A stretch of 64,000 nucleotides of DNA from the NCBI GenBank assembly GCA_023665245.1, contig JAMPEH010000001.1, positions 124,001 to 188,000 of the forward strand. Direction: 5' to 3'. The position numbers and the translations under genes were made by a program. Under the pieces are notes generated by a model. The model was given only the letters and a program-made list of their open reading frames with translations. It was not told the DNA's origin and searched no databases. Shown here piece by piece: positions 26,353-36,455 of this stretch (within the stretch, counting starts at the first letter, position 1; each line of letters begins with the position of its first letter). The DNA is from Muribaculaceae bacterium. GTDB taxonomy: Bacteria; Pseudomonadota; Alphaproteobacteria; Rs-D84.

Positions 26353-28584
26353 ATGACAAAACAAATAATAGAAAAAATTGATTCCCAGCAACTGTCAGAC
26401 GCACTGTCTGAACGCTATCTGTCATACGCGGTCAGTACGATTGTATCGCGTGCATTGCCCGATGTTCGCGATGGGTTAAAGCCTGTGCACCGCCGTATTT
26501 TATATTCCATGTTGCGCCAGAAATTGTCGCCCAGTGCGGCCTTTCGTAAATGCGCGACGGTGGTCGGTGACGTGTTGGGTCACTATCATCCGCACGGGGA
26601 CAGTTCGGTTTACGACGCAATGGTGCGCCTGGCCCAGGATTTTTCGGTGCGTTATCCATTGATTGATGGCCAGGGTAATTTTGGTAATATTGACGGTGAC
26701 CCCCAGGCAGCATACCGTTATACTGAATCAAAAATGACCGATGCTGCCATGTTGATTATGGAGGGTATCGACGAAGACAGTGTCGATATGATGCCGAACT
26801 TTGACGGCACAACGACCGAACCCGTGGTAATGCCGGGTGCGTTTCCGAATTTGCTGGCCAATGGTGGAATGGGTATCGCGGTTGGTATGGCAACCAATAT
26901 CCCAACCCATAATGTGGCAGAGGTTTGTGATGCCCTGACATTAATGGTGGACAGGCCGGATTCCACAACGGCCCAGATTATGAAGAAACTGGTTGGGCCT
27001 GACTTTCCAACCGGTGGCGTCTTGATTGATAACTTTGACACAATTGTAAAAAATTATGATACCGGTCGCGGTGCGTTTCGTATTCGTGCCAAATGGGAAA
27101 TCGAAGAATTGGAACGCGGCGGCTGGCAGGCGGTTGTCACAGAAATCCCATATGGTGTTGTGAAATCAAAAATGGTTGAAAACATAGGCGCACTGATTGA
27201 TGCGAAAAAATTACCGCTGATTGATGATATCGTTGATGAATCAACAACCGATGTTCGTATTGTTATCACGCCGAAATCGCGCAATATTCCGGCGGATAAA
27301 ATGATGGCACATCTGTTTGCAATGACAGATTTGGAATATAAATTCAATATGAATTTCAACGTCATTGATTCAAATGGTGCACCGCGTGTAATGCCGATTG
27401 GTGATGTGTTGCGTGAATTTATTGCACACCAGAAAAACGTATTACAGCGTCGCACAAATTGGCGCCTGACCAATATTGCACGCCGATTAGAAATATTGGG
27501 CGGGCTGTTGGTTGTGTACCTGAATCTGGACAGGGTTATTGAAATCATACGGAACGAGGATGACCCCCGTGCCGTATTAATCGCAGAATTTCAGTTAACA
27601 GATATTCAGGTAGAGGCGATATTAAACACCCGTCTGCGTTCACTGCGCAAATTGGAAGAAATGGAAATCCGTCGCGAAGATGCGGAATTGCGTGCCGAAC
27701 AGGAAAAATTACAAGAATTATTGGCCGATGAATCCATGCAAAACGACCAGTTAAAGGCGTGGTTTGCGGACATCAAAAAACGTTATGATAAAAAGACGGC
27801 ACTGGGACGTCGGCGCACGACATGGGCGGAACAAACGACGGAAATTGTTGTCAATGCAGATGAATTTATTGAAAAAGAACCACTGACCATTATTCTGTCA
27901 AAGATGGGATGGGTTCGCGCGGCCAAGGGCACATTGGACCTGTCTGCATTGGATGTAAAATTCAAAGAAGGTGACGAATTATTAACCGCGTTCCACGCAA
28001 TGTCCACGGACAAGATTAATATCTTTGCGTCCGGCGGTAAAATGTTCACATTATCTGCAAACGAATTGCCGTCGGCGCGTGGGTTTGGTGAATCTGTGCG
28101 TATGATGGCAGATATCGGCGCCGATGAAGAAATTGTCCGTGCATTTGTACTGGACACATCCGCAAAATATTTGCTGGTGGCGCGTCATGGTACCGGGTTT
28201 ATTGTCAGCGGTGAAAACTGCCTGGCACAGACACGCACGGGTAAACAGGTTATGAATACCGACCCAAAGAATCTGGCAATTATGTGTGTGCCTGTCACTG
28301 GCGACAGTGTCGCGTTGTCGGGTTCAAATGATAAATTGCTGATATTTAACACATCTGAAATCCCAGAAATGACCCGGGGCAAGGGTGTAATCCTGCAAAA
28401 ATATAATGCGGAACGCACGTATGTCTTGGATGTGATGTTCTTTGATGCGGCGGACGGGTTCGGATGGACAACGGGGCGCGGTGTGACGAAACTGGACGAC
28501 TGGAAATTATGGGTGGGCAAACGCGCATCCCAGGGACGAACCGTCCCATTCGGATTCCCACGCAGCGGCAAATTCGGAAAGTAA
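26353..28584 (+). CDS. parC: DNA topoisomerase IV subunit A
   Basis: 743 aa. Breaks and rejoins DNA to decatenate daughter chromosomes. N-terminal [20 protein letters not shown] and the catalytic Tyr in AAYRYTES; the tower/coiled-coil region follows (INRVIEIIR-like, [20 protein letters not shown]). The C-terminal part lacks the GyrA box QRRGGKG and is shorter than in GyrA, which favours ParC over GyrA. I start at the ATG at 26353 (MTKQIIEK); upstream in-frame codons translate AT-rich leader. There is no good ribosome site. Confidence 0.92.
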   Translation: MTKQIIEKIDSQQLSDALSERYLSYAVSTIVSRALPDVRDGLKPVHRRILYSMLRQKLSPSAAFRKCATVVGDVLGHYHPHGDSSVYDAMVRLAQDFSVRYPLIDGQGNFGNIDGDPQAAYRYTESKMTDAAMLIMEGIDEDSVDMMPNFDGTTTEPVVMPGAFPNLLANGGMGIAVGMATNIPTHNVAEVCDALTLMVDRPDSTTAQIMKKLVGPDFPTGGVLIDNFDTIVKNYDTGRGAFRIRAKWEIEELERGGWQAVVTEIPYGVVKSKMVENIGALIDAKKLPLIDDIVDESTTDVRIVITPKSRNIPADKMMAHLFAMTDLEYKFNMNFNVIDSNGAPRVMPIGDVLREFIAHQKNVLQRRTNWRLTNIARRLEILGGLLVVYLNLDRVIEIIRNEDDPRAVLIAEFQLTDIQVEAILNTRLRSLRKLEEMEIRREDAELRAEQEKLQELLADESMQNDQLKAWFADIKKRYDKKTALGRRRTTWAEQTTEIVVNADEFIEKEPLTIILSKMGWVRAAKGTLDLSALDVKFKEGDELLTAFHAMSTDKINIFASGGKMFTLSANELPSARGFGESVRMMADIGADEEIVRAFVLDTSAKYLLVARHGTGFIVSGENCLAQTRTGKQVMNTDPKNLAIMCVPVTGDSVALSGSNDKLLIFNTSEIPEMTRGKGVILQKYNAERTYVLDVMFFDAADGFGWTTGRGVTKLDDWKLWVGKRASQGRTVPFGFPRSGKFGK

Positions 28585-28587
28585 AAG

Positions 28588-28616
28588 CCGGGACATTTTG
28601 TCCCGGTTTTTGTTTT
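28588..28616 (+). terminator. terminator of parC
   Basis: Stem CCGGGACA/TGTCCCGG (28588-28595 with 28599-28606), followed by TTTTTGTTTT. Confidence 0.9.
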
Positions 28617-28652
28617 ACCTTGTCTTTCAGTGTTATTCATTATATAATTAAT

Positions 28653-28872
28653 GGGTCGGCGGGAATTCTGCCGATGGGGTGTGACTACCTCTATGTTGGT
28701 GACCATCTGGTACAAAAAACGCACAAATGTGTGGCGATTATGTCATGTGGTCAAAATAAAAAACTCCTGTGTCTATTTGACCAGGAGGGTTGTGAAATAT
28801 CAAATACGCAACACAATTCCAACAATTGTAGTCAACCTCCTGGCCACCAGAGTTTATATGGTGGTTTTTTTT
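28653..28872 (+). ncRNA. structured leader RNA, type I-like (leader D)
   Basis: Precedes the Cys-rich secreted gene at 28895. A 5' hairpin (CGGC/GCCG near 28656-28672) is followed by a GGGG...CCTC element. The 3' domain closes with CCAGGAGG(G)TTG at 28781-28792 and CAACCTCCTGG at 28833-28843. Immediately after comes the hairpin CCACCA/TGGTGG (28844-28849 with 28859-28864) and T8, a perfect intrinsic terminator placed 23 bases before the start codon region. The architecture matches the leaders at 36125, 39826, 42304 and 55870. Confidence 0.6.
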
Positions 28873-28894
28873 ATAAAAAACAGGATGAACTATA

Positions 28895-29428
28895 ATGAAC
28901 AAAATTTTTTCTGTGGTTGTTGTGCTTGCATTAACAATGCATGGTGCAAATGCAAAGTTTTCACAAAACGAATGTGCAAATATAACCACATGTTGCGCCG
29001 GTTTTGATAATTCAGACGACAGTGATGAAATGGAATATACATGTTGTGGTGGGTACAGTGGCGACGAATTTTATGCATGCTGGGATGTATGTATTCGTGG
29101 TGAATCAAACGAATATTGCCAAATACCGCAATGCCAGCCGGGCTATGGATATAACGTTGGCAACGGTACATGTGAAAAATGCAATACGGGGTATTACAGT
29201 CAACTGAAAGATTTTACAAATAGAAATGGTGAATCCATGTATGATTACCTGTGTACAGAATGTCCGAATTATACAGGCCAAGACGAAGAAGTTTTGCCGG
29301 CCAGCAAGATTCCCGCAACCAGTATTGAAAATTGTTATATTCCGATATCGCGAACGTGGTTGTTTAACGACAGTACTGGCGCAGGACACGCATCGTTTGT
29401 CAATGACTGCTATTATTCCCGATGGTAA
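28895..29428 (+). CDS. secreted Cys-rich protein (CYIP C-terminal family)
   Basis: 177 aa with a signal peptide (MNKIFSVVVVLALTMHGANA). More than 20 cysteines follow in CC, CxxC and CxPGYGYNxGNGTCxKC patterns. The C-terminal segment CPNYTGQ...ENCYIPIS...F.NDCYYSRW recurs in the proteins at 39244-39792 (CYIPANTP...FTSDCNWSE) and 56118-56777 (CYIVPNSV...YTDGCFY), defining a family in this window. Probably a disulfide-bonded surface or periplasmic protein; function unknown. The start follows AGGATGAACTATA. Expression probably depends on the leader RNA with terminator hairpin upstream. Confidence 0.75.
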   Translation: MNKIFSVVVVLALTMHGANAKFSQNECANITTCCAGFDNSDDSDEMEYTCCGGYSGDEFYACWDVCIRGESNEYCQIPQCQPGYGYNVGNGTCEKCNTGYYSQLKDFTNRNGESMYDYLCTECPNYTGQDEEVLPASKIPATSIENCYIPISRTWLFNDSTGAGHASFVNDCYYSRW

Positions 29429-29461
29429 TTTATATGCCATAGTACATACGTGAACCCACAT

Positions 29462-29498
29462 CGTCATGCCGGTGGCGACCGGCATCCACTGTGTTCTG
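29462..29498. repeat. intergenic palindromic repeat (ATGCCGGTGGCGACCGGCAT type)
   Basis: Contains the inverted repeat ATGCCGGT/ACCGGCAT followed by CCACTGTGTTC. A near-identical copy lies at 55758-55795. It is a dispersed intergenic repeat of the genome. Confidence 0.7.
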
Positions 29499-29599
29499 TA
29501 ATACCCCAGCACCAGGAGAGTCGAGAAACACAATAGCCCCCGTCCTGCGATGTGGTGACGACAAAATAATTATTGAACATCACGCACTTTGGGAATACA

Positions 29600-30820
29600 A
29601 TGCCACACATGTCAGAAAATATTAATTTATACGTGACGGCGGAAAACGAACGCTTTTTTTACAACAGCATCCGGCCGTTTTATATGAAATCAGTACTGGC
29701 GGTTGAATGTGTTGACCGTGGCGTGATTGTGTCGGATACGAAAACGGGCGCATATGGCGTATTGGATAGTCGTGGGCGTTTTGTTGCCAGTTCCCGTTGC
29801 CTGCGTGAAAACAAGGGCCAGTTTATTCCAAAGATGCCATCGGGTGATATTCCGTACTATGATTGTGACGCTGTCTTTTGTGGCAGTTGTATCGGACATT
29901 TTGGCCATTTTTTATTAGAGGGTATGAACCGTTCTTATCTCGCGCTGGATGCAAAATATTCGGCTGCACGCATGGTTTTTGTGGTGCGGGGCCGTGCTAC
30001 CCCCCCCCGTTATATTTTGCCGCTGATGGACGGTTTGAATGTTAAATCTGACCGGTTAATGTTCCTGACTGGGGCGGCACGTTTTCGTCGTGTCTTTGTC
30101 CCAGCGCAGGCATTTAATATCCCACTGTGGTCATCAAACGAAATGGGCGATACATACCGGGCGATATCCAAACATTATGGCGCAACCGATGCGGGCATGG
30201 GTGACAAAATTTATGTGTCACGTGGCGCAATGCCGGAACGCCGAACATATGGCGAAAATCAGATTGAACGTATTTTTGCCAAAAACGGATTCAAAATAAT
30301 TTATCCTGAAACATTGCCTTTGCCAAAACAAATTGCGATTATGTCGCATTGTAAAACATTGGCGGGCTGCGCCGGTACGGCATTGCATTTGGCACTGTTT
30401 ATGCCGCGCGGTGGTCACGTGATTCAGATAAAGCGGAACAGTCGCCTGAAAGACAGTGCGGATAACCAGAATATGATTAACCAAACCGTCGGCCTTGATT
30501 TTACATATATCAGTGGCAGTATCGAAGACACCCCAACCGACCATTTTACCGATTGCCCGCAAATTATTGGCGTCACCGACCAGATGCGTAAATTCTTGGA
30601 TGATAATGGGTTTGTATATGACGATGCGGATATTGCGCCGAATAATGATGAAATTGTGGCGTATCGCGCGGCATTGTCAGAATATCAGCACACCCACGGT
30701 GGGGCAGGTATGATAAAGGTAAAAAAGAAATTTATAAAATATATATCGTGCCTGATACCGGGACGCATAAACCGCAACCACGCCCGTACCTGGCTGCAGA
30801 AAAAATTGGGATTAAAGTAA
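29600..30820 (+). CDS. glycosyltransferase family 61 (capsule/LPS glycan type)
   Basis: 406 aa. It shows the DUF563/GT61 pattern: GSCIGHFGHFLLEGMNRSYL (conserved G-x-x-x-x-H-F-x-H-F-L-L-E), then IYVSRGAMPERRTYGENQIE (typical [IV]Y[IV]SR...R...NE), KTLAGCAGTALHLALFMPRG and a C-terminal basic tail. GT61 enzymes transfer sugars in surface polysaccharide synthesis. The ATG at 29600 is chosen because GGGAATACA precedes it. It stands alone, with intergenic repeats on both sides. Confidence 0.85.
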   Translation: MPHMSENINLYVTAENERFFYNSIRPFYMKSVLAVECVDRGVIVSDTKTGAYGVLDSRGRFVASSRCLRENKGQFIPKMPSGDIPYYDCDAVFCGSCIGHFGHFLLEGMNRSYLALDAKYSAARMVFVVRGRATPPRYILPLMDGLNVKSDRLMFLTGAARFRRVFVPAQAFNIPLWSSNEMGDTYRAISKHYGATDAGMGDKIYVSRGAMPERRTYGENQIERIFAKNGFKIIYPETLPLPKQIAIMSHCKTLAGCAGTALHLALFMPRGGHVIQIKRNSRLKDSADNQNMINQTVGLDFTYISGSIEDTPTDHFTDCPQIIGVTDQMRKFLDDNGFVYDDADIAPNNDEIVAYRAALSEYQHTHGGAGMIKVKKKFIKYISCLIPGRINRNHARTWLQKKLGLK

Positions 30821-30821
30821 A

Positions 30822-30886
30822 TCCCCTTCGCTGGCGAAGGGGTGGCACTACAAGCCTTGGCGCAGTAGTGACGGGGTAGTGGTAGA
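30822..30886. repeat. intergenic repeat with CCCCTTCG/CGAAGGGG hairpin
   Basis: Hairpin CCCCTTCGCTGGCGAAGGGG at 30824-30843 followed by a TAGTGACGGGGTAGTGG tail. Similar ATCCCCTTCG sequence occurs at 57370. It may end transcription of the two convergent genes, although no T-run follows on the plus strand. Confidence 0.5.
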
Positions 30887-31711
30887 TTACTCATCAATTG
30901 CGACAATAAAAATCTTTAATTCATTTGCCAATTTTATAACCGCGTCCCGGTCCACGACAAAGCATGTTTTTGTATTTACAACAATCCCACGCAGGTGCGC
31001 CGCCGCCACCGCGCGCACGGTATCACACCCAATCGCCGGGATATCAATACGCAAATCCTGCCCCGGTTTGGTCATTTTTGCAAATACGCCACTGGATTTC
31101 TTTTTATCTTTGCGCATTGCGACCACGCGTTCCAGCATTTTGGCAGTGCCTTCGGCGGCCTCTACCGCGATGACCTGTTTATCAACAACAACAGATGCGC
31201 CAATATCGGCGGCACCGATGGTGTGTGAAACCTCTATCGCGCGTTCAATATCACGTGAATCATGTGCGCTGGGTTTTGTTTTGGTTTGCACACCCGCATT
31301 TTCAAACGTTAATTCCGGGGCAATGTCTTGGGCGGCCACAACCTCAAACCCGCGTTTTTCCAGAACTTTATTTAATGCAACCGCCATTGAATCATACCCC
31401 CGTTGATGTTTCATAATACTGATTAATGCGAACATTGACCATAAATCTGGTCGAATGTCAGACAAATTCGGATGCCCAATTGCCCCGACAAACGTTAATT
31501 TGCGAATGCCATGTTTGCGAAATTCGCGAATTGCACGACCGCCGCCGCCCAATCTGACGACAATATCAGGATTTAATTTTGGGTCGACAAAATTTTTCAG
31601 TCCCACAACATATACATCCCAGCCGGCGCGAATTAACGCGTCACGTGTATAAAATGGCAAATCAAGTGCGCCTGCAACCAATGCAATCTTTTTATCTGAA
31701 TTGTTTTTCAT
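30887..31711 (-). CDS. lpxI: UDP-2,3-diacylglucosamine pyrophosphatase LpxI
   Basis: 274 aa. Hydrolyses UDP-2,3-diacylglucosamine to lipid X in lipid A synthesis; LpxI replaces LpxH in many Alphaproteobacteria. Seen: KIALVAGALDLPFYTRDALI at the N-terminus, KLTFVGAIGHPNL, GYDSMAVALNKVLE, and the C-terminal part with KMTKPGQDLRIDIPAIGCDT, all typical of the DUF1009/LpxI family. The start is uncertain: ATGs at 31711 and 31729 both lack a ribosome site. Confidence 0.87.
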   Translation of the reverse strand: MKNNSDKKIALVAGALDLPFYTRDALIRAGWDVYVVGLKNFVDPKLNPDIVVRLGGGGRAIREFRKHGIRKLTFVGAIGHPNLSDIRPDLWSMFALISIMKHQRGYDSMAVALNKVLEKRGFEVVAAQDIAPELTFENAGVQTKTKPSAHDSRDIERAIEVSHTIGAADIGASVVVDKQVIAVEAAEGTAKMLERVVAMRKDKKKSSGVFAKMTKPGQDLRIDIPAIGCDTVRAVAAAHLRGIVVNTKTCFVVDRDAVIKLANELKIFIVAIDE

Positions 31712-31790
31712 ATATGCAATGGTACGCATATCGGGGCTTGAAATCAAGTTTCAAATTGTGCTAAGATTTTTTTAGCGAAGGAAAACAATA

Positions 31791-32573
31791 ATGAAATTGA
31801 AAATGAAATCAATATGTTATATTGGACTTGCCACGGCAATGTCTGTAATGCCGAATATATCGCATGCATCAAATGACAGTCTGTTCCGGGCCGAAGTTTT
31901 GACCGGACTGGATATAATCGGTGCACGCCGCAATGCAGATGTAATACCTGATACGGCACCGGGGGCATTGGGTGCGGATGTATATCGTACTGTTGGTGCG
32001 GTTGATACCACGAATACAAAACTGTTTATTCCAACATCAATGTATGTACGTATGGGTGGCGGATTAAATCTGGCATTTGCGACTGACCGGGCACGGCTTG
32101 GTGACACCGAATATGAAACAGAAAACAGTTATACCACACAAATTGGCCTGGGGTGGAATCTGTCATCATATGTCCGTACAGAAATTGATTTGCAGTCAAT
32201 GAATCTGAAATTCAAAGATTTAGATGACGCCACTGCAACATATAAAACCGCGGGTGCGATGTTGTATTTTGATTTTGCCCGTCGTTATGTTCAGACCGCT
32301 GATATCACGCGGCGCCGTACATTTGTCCCGTTTATGGGTATCGGTGCGGGGATGGGTGTCTATGATTTCGAAGGGGCATCTGGCGCCGATGGGTTTGTCA
32401 TTGCCGCCCCACGTGCTGCGGTTGGGTTTAATGTAATGCTGAACGATTTAATTGGTATTGATATTATGTATCAGTATCAGATGATGATTGGCAATGGATT
32501 TGGTTGGGATGTGCGTCGTGGTGGTGTTGATAACATCAGCAATATTATGGCGTCTGTTCGTGCGAACTTTTGA
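31791..32573 (+). CDS. outer-membrane beta-barrel protein (surface antigen type)
   Basis: 260 aa with a signal peptide (MKLKMKSICYIGLATAMSVM...SHA). The mature part alternates hydrophobic and polar residues in strands and ends in Phe (VRANF), the usual BAM recognition end. RTFVPFMGIGAGMGVYDFEG is a typical strand-turn-strand of the small OMP/Msp4-like porin families of Alphaproteobacteria. The start follows GCGAAGGAAAACAATA. The next gene codes for a second barrel and starts 18 bases later. Confidence 0.8.
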   Translation: MKLKMKSICYIGLATAMSVMPNISHASNDSLFRAEVLTGLDIIGARRNADVIPDTAPGALGADVYRTVGAVDTTNTKLFIPTSMYVRMGGGLNLAFATDRARLGDTEYETENSYTTQIGLGWNLSSYVRTEIDLQSMNLKFKDLDDATATYKTAGAMLYFDFARRYVQTADITRRRTFVPFMGIGAGMGVYDFEGASGADGFVIAAPRAAVGFNVMLNDLIGIDIMYQYQMMIGNGFGWDVRRGGVDNISNIMASVRANF

Positions 32574-32590
32574 TAATGGGGTTTTTAAAT

Positions 32591-33244
32591 ATGATGAAAA
32601 AAATATTGTTTAGTTTAATGTGTGTCGCAACAATTGGTGCGGCCAATGCGGCGATTCCATATCGTGTTCAGTCCCGTGGCAGCATTGCGCCAAACGCGCC
32701 TACCGGCCATGATGCCGAGGCGATGGCACGTATCCATCGTTTCTATGTTGGTGGTGCATATAACTTTTCAATGTGGGATGGTTTTACCGATGATAATAAC
32801 GTGCATGCCGGTGGTAAAAACACATCTTCGTTCGAAGGTATGGCTGGTATCCGTTTATATGACGTTTTTCGTATAGAGGCAAATTATATCCGCAACGTTG
32901 CAGAATACAGCGCGTTTAAGTTAACCGGCGATACCATTATGGCAAATGCGATTTTTGACGCGCGTATTGATAATATTTATCGCCTGTTTCATCGTCAGCA
33001 CTTGGTACCGTATGTTGGATTGGGTGGTGGTCTGTCATTTAATTCTGCAGGTGATGCGTCAATTGATAACAAGACAACGCCTGTTGTGGCTGCGATGGCG
33101 GGTATTGGTATTGAATTGGGTGAATATTTCACAATTGATTTTGGATACAGATACATGTATATGTTCACACCAAAATTTGATGTCATCAAAGATTTAAATC
33201 CTACGGCAAATCAGTTCCGTGCAGGTGTTCGGATAAACTTCTGA
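32591..33244 (+). CDS. outer-membrane beta-barrel protein (OmpA/P44-like)
   Basis: 217 aa. Signal peptide MMKKILFSLMCVATIGAANA; the mature barrel has MARIHRFYVGGAYNFSMWDG, LVPYVGLGGGLSFN and a terminal Phe (FRAGVRINF). Probably an eight-stranded barrel. The start at 32591 has GGGG 9 bases upstream; upstream in-frame codons overlap the previous stop. Its last base is shared with the start codon of the next gene (TGATG), an unusual coupling with an RNA methyltransferase. Confidence 0.8.
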   Translation: MMKKILFSLMCVATIGAANAAIPYRVQSRGSIAPNAPTGHDAEAMARIHRFYVGGAYNFSMWDGFTDDNNVHAGGKNTSSFEGMAGIRLYDVFRIEANYIRNVAEYSAFKLTGDTIMANAIFDARIDNIYRLFHRQHLVPYVGLGGGLSFNSAGDASIDNKTTPVVAAMAGIGIELGEYFTIDFGYRYMYMFTPKFDVIKDLNPTANQFRAGVRINF

Positions 33245-34179
33245 TGAGTACATGTCCGTTCTTTAACAAATGCGGCGGTTGCAAGTATGACTTTGCGGCC
33301 GCCGATTATCGTGAAAATAAACTGGCGGCACTGCCAAAATTGCCGGCATCGGGCGCCCCCGTTTGGATTGATGCCGGTTCGCGCCGGCGTGCAGAATTTT
33401 GTTTTGCGGGGCCATCATTTGGTTTTTATGCGGCCCGTTCCAAAGATATTGTACCAATTACAAACTGTCCGAATTTATTGCCAGATATAAATAATGTCTT
33501 GCCACAAATTGCAAAATTACCATGGGTGGGTTCTGGGGCATGCCTGATAACCGCATGTGATAATGGAATCGATATCTGTGTCACGTCAGATGTGCCATAT
33601 TTTGCGCCTGAATTTAAAAATGCGACTGATAAATTACCGGTGCCGGTATTGCGTGTCACATGGAATAACCGCACAGTAATGCAACGTGCAAGGCCCATAA
33701 TATCGTTTGATGGATTGTCGACGGAATATCCGTCCGGTGCATTTTTACAGCCAAGTATCCCAGGTGCCGACGCATTGCGCCAAATGGTGACGGACGCAGC
33801 GTCGGATGCAACGCGTGTGGCGGATTTATTTTGCGGTCTGGGCAATTTTACATTTGCATTAAATGCCGATGGGTTTGATATTGTTGGCACGGGTGTGAAA
33901 CGCGATTTATTCAAAAATCCATTAACGCCGGGTATGTTAAAACAATATGATTGCGTTGTTATGGATCCGCCACGTGCCGGTGCCATGCGTCAGTGTGAAA
34001 TTTTGGCAAAATCAGATGTAAAACGCATTATATACGTATCGTGTAATCCGAATACATTCCGTCGCGATGCCGACATTTTGACGCGTGGCGGATATAAAAT
34101 CACAAAATTAATCCCCGTTGACCAATTCGCCGGCAGTGCGCACTGGGAAATATTTTCCGTATTTGACCGCGATATTTAA
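33244..34179 (+). CDS. 23S rRNA/tRNA uridine-5-methyltransferase-like protein (RlmD/TrmA family), compact form
   Basis: 311 aa. Transfers a methyl group from S-adenosylmethionine to C5 of a uridine. N-terminal iron-sulfur motif CPFFNKCGGCKYDF, SAM-binding VADLFCGLGNFTFAL, the motif VVMDPPRAG and the catalytic Cys in VSCNPNTFRRD. The protein is much shorter than RlmD/RlmC (about 430 aa): there is no TRAM domain, and the segment between motif I and VVMDPPRAG is cut down. It still keeps the key residues, so it is probably active. The exact target uridine cannot be told. Confidence 0.85.
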   Translation: MSTCPFFNKCGGCKYDFAAADYRENKLAALPKLPASGAPVWIDAGSRRRAEFCFAGPSFGFYAARSKDIVPITNCPNLLPDINNVLPQIAKLPWVGSGACLITACDNGIDICVTSDVPYFAPEFKNATDKLPVPVLRVTWNNRTVMQRARPIISFDGLSTEYPSGAFLQPSIPGADALRQMVTDAASDATRVADLFCGLGNFTFALNADGFDIVGTGVKRDLFKNPLTPGMLKQYDCVVMDPPRAGAMRQCEILAKSDVKRIIYVSCNPNTFRRDADILTRGGYKITKLIPVDQFAGSAHWEIFSVFDRDI

Positions 34180-36110
34180 TAAATAGAATACGTTTTATCC
34201 CACACTGATACACGCACCGCACTGTGTGTCAGGTCTGTTGACATATTTCCATATAACACACGGTTGCCGTATTGTACCGCCAGTGACGGCGTCGTCTTTT
34301 TTGCACCGACCAGATACAGCGTATGATTTCCAATATGCAGAATTTTACCACAATCGTCGATACTGTCTGCACCATTTCCATATCCAATTGTGGTTAGGGT
34401 ATCTGGGCATTTATTACGTGCACCCGCACTGCCATAATTTGTATAGTTTTCAGGGGCCCAGTACCCCACGCCAACATTTGTGCATTCTGTTGCATTTGCC
34501 GCGGCCAGGTATGTGCCACCATTGCATTTTATTTGACATTGGTTGATATTTTCTGCGCCTGTATTTGGATTGTCGCCATATAATTCGGGACATTGAATAC
34601 ATGTGTTTTTGTCCGCGTACATCCCCGGCGGACAAATCAGACGCCCGCCCATGCAATTTTGTCCATCTGGACACGGCAAACAATTATCGCCATCACGATA
34701 AAATCCATCATCACAAATCCATGGGCAATTATTACCGCCAATCGAACCAGATTTCGTATAGTGTGAATTTGCCGGCCCATTTGTACATGGGTTATTGTAC
34801 GCATAACCTTGAACCCCATCTGCCGATTTAGGTGATGACATATAATATCCTGTGACCGTTTCTGTCCAGACGGTGATTCCACCAACATATTTTGATATTG
34901 ATGTATCCCAGTGGGCATAATATCGTACATATTTCCCCAGTGGCGAATCCACATACCCATAATATAACATGCATTGTGATACCTTGGTTGCAGGATATGG
35001 GGACGCGATATACATTGTTTTATATACACTGTCGCCATCGCCCAATTCCGGGTTTGCGTACATCCCATCTGTATATTGTGGACATTCATGTTTTTTATTA
35101 TCTGTGCAATAATTACTTGATGGGCAAAATGTGCACTGATTGTTTGCCAGATAATATCCGGCATCACACATTATACCATCTGCATCATTGCATGTTGCAT
35201 TTGGTGGACATGCATGGCATGCGCCACCATCCATGTAATGGCCCGCCATACATGTAAATTCTGTTTCGGATTTGCATGTCGAACCCATCGGACACATTGC
35301 GCATTTTTCGCCATCATAATAATATTCTGGATTACAATTTGGTGGGGTACCCGGTTCGTCCATATATGCCAGACAGCGCCCGTCACTGTGCAGATATAAT
35401 CCATCCGCACATTGCATTGCGTCTGGCTTTCCACCGGGGCATTGCGTGTCATCATCGCATGCGACACACGTTCCCATACTGTGATAATATCCAGGTGCGC
35501 AATATTGGGTATAGTTTTCGTCTGTTGCCTCGTTCAAGGGGCAAAAAAAGTTTTGTGGGCATGCATAACATCCGCCCCAATGGCGATAGTATCCCTGTTG
35601 ACACCCGATGGATTCACCATCTGGACAATAATGGTGACCATCATTACATGTAATACACCGACCGTATGTTGCATAGAAACGATACCCCGGGCCACATTTT
35701 ATACGTTCGCCATTTTCACAAATGGCGGCATCGCCACATAATTCACATTTGTTATTTGTCGTTGTATTACGATAGTATCCATCATCACAATGAAATATTT
35801 CGTTGCCGCCCGGACATGTCGCGTTGGCCACGCATGGGGTGCATTCGCCATCTTTGATATAGAATCCGGTGTTGCATGAAAAATTGTCGGCATCTGTACA
35901 TGTTGAATTTGGAACAGGACATACACCACATATTGCACCATCGCGCCAGAACCCATTATCACATACAAATGTTTCGCCATCGTTGCATGTTGCATTTGGT
36001 GGGCATGAATAACAGAATCCAGAATCATAGAATTGTCCAATGTCACACGATGCAGCGTATGACGTCCCGCATATCAGAACGTATCCCACCACCAACAAAA
36101 TTCTGTGCAT
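34176..36110 (-). CDS. large secreted Cys-rich repeat protein (EGF/GCC2-like)
   Basis: 644 aa with a signal peptide (MHRILLVVGYVLICGTSYAA). About a dozen imperfect repeats follow of the form C-D-x-G-[FY]-Y-x(5-7)-C-x-x-C-P-x-N-[AS]-x-C, similar to GCC2/GCC3 or EGF-like modules (for example CPPNATCNDGETFVCDNGFW). The last 45 residues (LYLVGAKKTTPSLAVQYGNR...YGNMS) resemble the C-terminus of the protein at 42507-43481, suggesting a shared C-terminal module. The start at 36110 follows GGGGGGACAAAT; the frame upstream is open by chance through the leader RNA. The 3' end overlaps the convergent methyltransferase by 4 bases. Confidence 0.75.
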   Translation of the reverse strand: MHRILLVVGYVLICGTSYAASCDIGQFYDSGFCYSCPPNATCNDGETFVCDNGFWRDGAICGVCPVPNSTCTDADNFSCNTGFYIKDGECTPCVANATCPGGNEIFHCDDGYYRNTTTNNKCELCGDAAICENGERIKCGPGYRFYATYGRCITCNDGHHYCPDGESIGCQQGYYRHWGGCYACPQNFFCPLNEATDENYTQYCAPGYYHSMGTCVACDDDTQCPGGKPDAMQCADGLYLHSDGRCLAYMDEPGTPPNCNPEYYYDGEKCAMCPMGSTCKSETEFTCMAGHYMDGGACHACPPNATCNDADGIMCDAGYYLANNQCTFCPSSNYCTDNKKHECPQYTDGMYANPELGDGDSVYKTMYIASPYPATKVSQCMLYYGYVDSPLGKYVRYYAHWDTSISKYVGGITVWTETVTGYYMSSPKSADGVQGYAYNNPCTNGPANSHYTKSGSIGGNNCPWICDDGFYRDGDNCLPCPDGQNCMGGRLICPPGMYADKNTCIQCPELYGDNPNTGAENINQCQIKCNGGTYLAAANATECTNVGVGYWAPENYTNYGSAGARNKCPDTLTTIGYGNGADSIDDCGKILHIGNHTLYLVGAKKTTPSLAVQYGNRVLYGNMSTDLTHSAVRVSVWDKTYSIY

Positions 36111-36124
36111 ATTTGTCCCCCCAT

Positions 36125-36363
36125 AATCAGTTTTAAACAAAACCACCAATTTCTTGGCGGTCGGGGAGTTAGAAAAATCATCTGATAAATGACCCCGCCA
36201 GTCTTTGGGAAAACCTGTTGTATAACTGACGGCTCCCCGACTTGTGACGGGGGATATAATAACGGGCGCATATGCGCCGCCATTGCGGATTTCAGTATGT
36301 GTTATATACATACTGTATCAGATGGGTTTTTCTACGACCCCGAATTCACATCCCTGTGAATTC
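36125..36363 (-). ncRNA. structured leader RNA, type I (leader B)
   Basis: Minus-strand leader of the large Cys-rich gene. The 5' domain (36320-36363) has an AATTCACA/TGTGAATT hairpin and GGGGTCGTAGAAAAACCC. The 3' domain is closed by GTCGGGGAG (complement of 36233-36241) and CTCCCCGAC (complement of 36160-36168). Inside are the conserved TTATACAACAGG (36214-36225) and TTTTTCTAAC, then the terminator-like hairpin ACCGCC/GGTGGT (36142-36161) with a U-rich tail. Same order as leaders A and C. Confidence 0.7.
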
Positions 36364-36409
36364 ATGCGTCAGTATAAATCAAGCACAGGATTTATGTCAA
36401 TCTAAATAA

Positions 36410-36432
36410 AAAACGCGCCCAAAACGGGCGCA
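36410..36432 (-). terminator. terminator of rpmG
   Basis: Stem GCGCCC/GGGCGC (36415-36420 with 36426-36431); on the minus strand it is followed by a T-run (plus-strand A-run at 36406-36413). Confidence 0.85.
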
Positions 36433-36455
36433 AAATTCGCAATGCCTAATAAACC

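Noticed and set aside
36111..36311. N-terminal extension of the large Cys-rich protein through the leader
   Set aside because: The frame is open by chance; the signal peptide and ribosome site at 36110 mark the start, and the upstream sequence folds like the other leaders.
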